From contig NZ_CP150274.1 of NCBI RefSeq assembly GCF_037977055.1, forward strand, positions 1,178,001 through 1,242,000: DNA of 64,000 bases, written 5' to 3'. This stretch comes from Paenibacillus sp. FSL K6-1096. GTDB taxonomy: Bacteria > Bacillota > Bacilli > Paenibacillales > Paenibacillaceae. Both the position numbers and the translations under genes were made by a program. Shown piece after piece: positions 63,091 to 64,000 of the stretch. Within the stretch, counting starts at the first letter, position 1; each line of letters starts with the position of its first letter. The notes below the pieces were generated by a model, which was not told where the DNA came from, ran no database searches, and was given only the letters and a program-made list of their open reading frames with translations.

Positions 63091-63119
63091 TAAACCCTCG
63101 ACGTACTGTCGGGGGTTTA
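63091..63119 (-). other. Hairpin between asp23 and amaP
   Basis: Stem TAAACCCTCGAC/GTCGGGGGTTTA (63091-63102, 63108-63119) with two mismatched or wobble positions and a 5-nt loop. No clear T run; perhaps a partial terminator lowering amaP relative to asp23. Confidence 0.5.
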
Positions 63120-63135
63120 TGGGGGGAAGAACGCT

Positions 63136-63552
63136 TTACTTCACGCGGGTAACCGCTTCAGTATCCTCGCTCTTGTCAACGCTGGTATTGCTCTTGAACT
63201 GCACATCGTGAATATGCACGTTCACTTCCACAACGGTCAGACCTGTCATGGTCTCGATGGAACGCTTGACATTGCGCTGGATCTCGCCAGCCACTTCAGG
63301 AAGACGGTTGCCGTACTCAATGATCACGGACACATCGACTGCCGCCTCGCGCTGGCCCACCTCAACCTTAACTCCCTTGGACAAGTTCTTGCGTCCCAGC
63401 AGCTCTACGATTCCGCCGGCGAAACCGCCGCTCATTCCGGCTACTCCTTTGACCTCCACGGTCGCCAAACCGGCGATCACCTCGATCACCTCAGGAGCGA
63501 TCTGGATCTCACCGATTTCGGTACGTTCATATTCTGTCGGCAATGTACTCAT
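63136..63552 (-). CDS. Asp23/Gls24 family envelope stress response protein (YqhY-like)
   Basis: About 138 residues. Asp23 domain: IGEIQIAPEVIEVIAGLATV, GGIVELLGRKNLSKGVKVEV, DVSVIIEYGNRLPEVAGEIQ and GLTVVEVNVHIHDVQF. The ATG at 63552 is preferred (AAAGGT 12 nt upstream). YqhY in B. subtilis sits right after accC and influences acetyl-CoA carboxylase activity; the order here is the same. Confidence 0.93.
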   Translation of the reverse strand: MSTLPTEYERTEIGEIQIAPEVIEVIAGLATVEVKGVAGMSGGFAGGIVELLGRKNLSKGVKVEVGQREAAVDVSVIIEYGNRLPEVAGEIQRNVKRSIETMTGLTVVEVNVHIHDVQFKSNTSVDKSEDTEAVTRVK

Positions 63553-63671
63553 TTCGGACTTCACACCTTTCCAGCAAAAAGATAATTTGGGCGCTTCAAG
63601 CGGACAGCACGTCTCTTATTAAACATACTATATCATTTGGCGAACTTTATGACAAACGATGGGAAGCCGTC

Positions 63672-64000
63672 CTAAATTTCATATTCCTCCAGGAACTTAA
63701 TATCGAAATTCCCGTCCAGAAAAACCGGATGCTCCAGCAGCTTCTGGTGGAAAGGAATGGTGGTATGTATGCCCTCCACAGCAAATTCGGCCAGGGCACG
63801 CTTCATCTTCGCAATCGCTTCCTCACGCGTCGGCGCCCAGACAATCAGCTTGGCAATCATCGAGTCATAGAAAGGGGAAATCGTATAGCCCGGATAAGCT
63901 CCGCTGTCGACACGCACGCCAAGGCCGCCCGGAGGCAGATAGAAGCCGATTTTGCCGGGTGAAGGCATGAAATTGCGCTCAGGGTCCTCCGCGTTAATGC
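63672..64000 (-). CDS. accC: Biotin carboxylase subunit of acetyl-CoA carboxylase, C-terminal part
   Basis: The last about 109 residues, open at the right edge. Matches the biotin carboxylase C-terminal domain: [57 protein letters not shown] and [17 protein letters not shown]. Catalyses ATP-dependent carboxylation of biotin in the first step of fatty acid synthesis. Upstream of asp23 by about 120 nt. Confidence 0.95.
   Translation of the reverse strand, partial: INAEDPERNFMPSPGKIGFYLPPGGLGVRVDSGAYPGYTISPFYDSMIAKLIVWAPTREEAIAKMKRALAEFAVEGIHTTIPFHQKLLEHPVFLDGNFDIKFLEEYEI

Overview
The window reads as chromosome of an endospore-forming Firmicute, most likely a Paenibacillus (moderately high GC, strong AGGAGG-type ribosome binding sites, frequent GTG/TTG starts). 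Two blocks keep the Bacillus subtilis gene order: pdp/pnp/deoB-xerD-yqzK-fur-spoIIM-(EndoQ)-nudF at 18.8-27.9 kb, and spo0A-spoIVB-recN-argR-...-tlyA-dxs-ispA-xseB-xseA-folD-nusB-...-amaP-asp23-accC at 50.1-64 kb. All housekeeping genes there are on the minus strand.

Layout. 1-8.8 kb: an uncharacterised catabolic cluster on the minus strand (DUF1177, AroM-like, M29-type metallopeptidase, Asp/Glu racemase-like, PucR regulator, dipeptide-type ABC importer). 9-17.2 kb, plus strand: a serine hydrolase, a small exported Asp-box protein with a two-component system, then a second two-component system with a BcrA-type ABC exporter. The two operons share an 11-bp-phased operator, and the second module is bracketed by a 70-bp direct repeat. 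17.2-18.8 kb: a collagen-like (probably spore-surface) protein. 18.8-28 kb: nucleoside salvage, XerD, Fur, SpoIIM, EndoQ, NudF. 28-36.3 kb: an M20 peptidase, Prli42, LipB and the branched-chain 2-oxoacid dehydrogenase complex. 36.4-38.3 kb: a gene-poor stretch with degenerate palindromic repeats, interrupted by a complete IS4-family element with a 13-bp target duplication. 38.3-44.4 kb: a heterodimeric ABC exporter, thymidine kinase, DinB and small unknowns. 44.5-46.2 kb: an AT-rich operon of a polytopic membrane protein, AgrB, an AgrD-like propeptide without cysteine, and a stand-alone LytTR DNA-binding protein. 46.4-49.7 kb: an Sda-like checkpoint peptide gene, small unknowns and a decayed Rpn-family gene. 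50-64 kb: the sporulation/isoprenoid/DNA-repair housekeeping block ending in asp23 and a partial accC.

The best candidates for something undescribed are (i) the agr-like locus that has signal maturation and a LytTR output but no histidine kinase and no receiver domain, (ii) the paired two-component/ABC module with its shared tandem operator and flanking repeats, and (iii) the PucR/DUF1177/AroM/M29/racemase/peptide-importer cluster. Function assignments come from motif recognition by eye; no database search was run. Where I moved a start codon inward it was because a ribosome binding site sits at a proper distance from the internal start.
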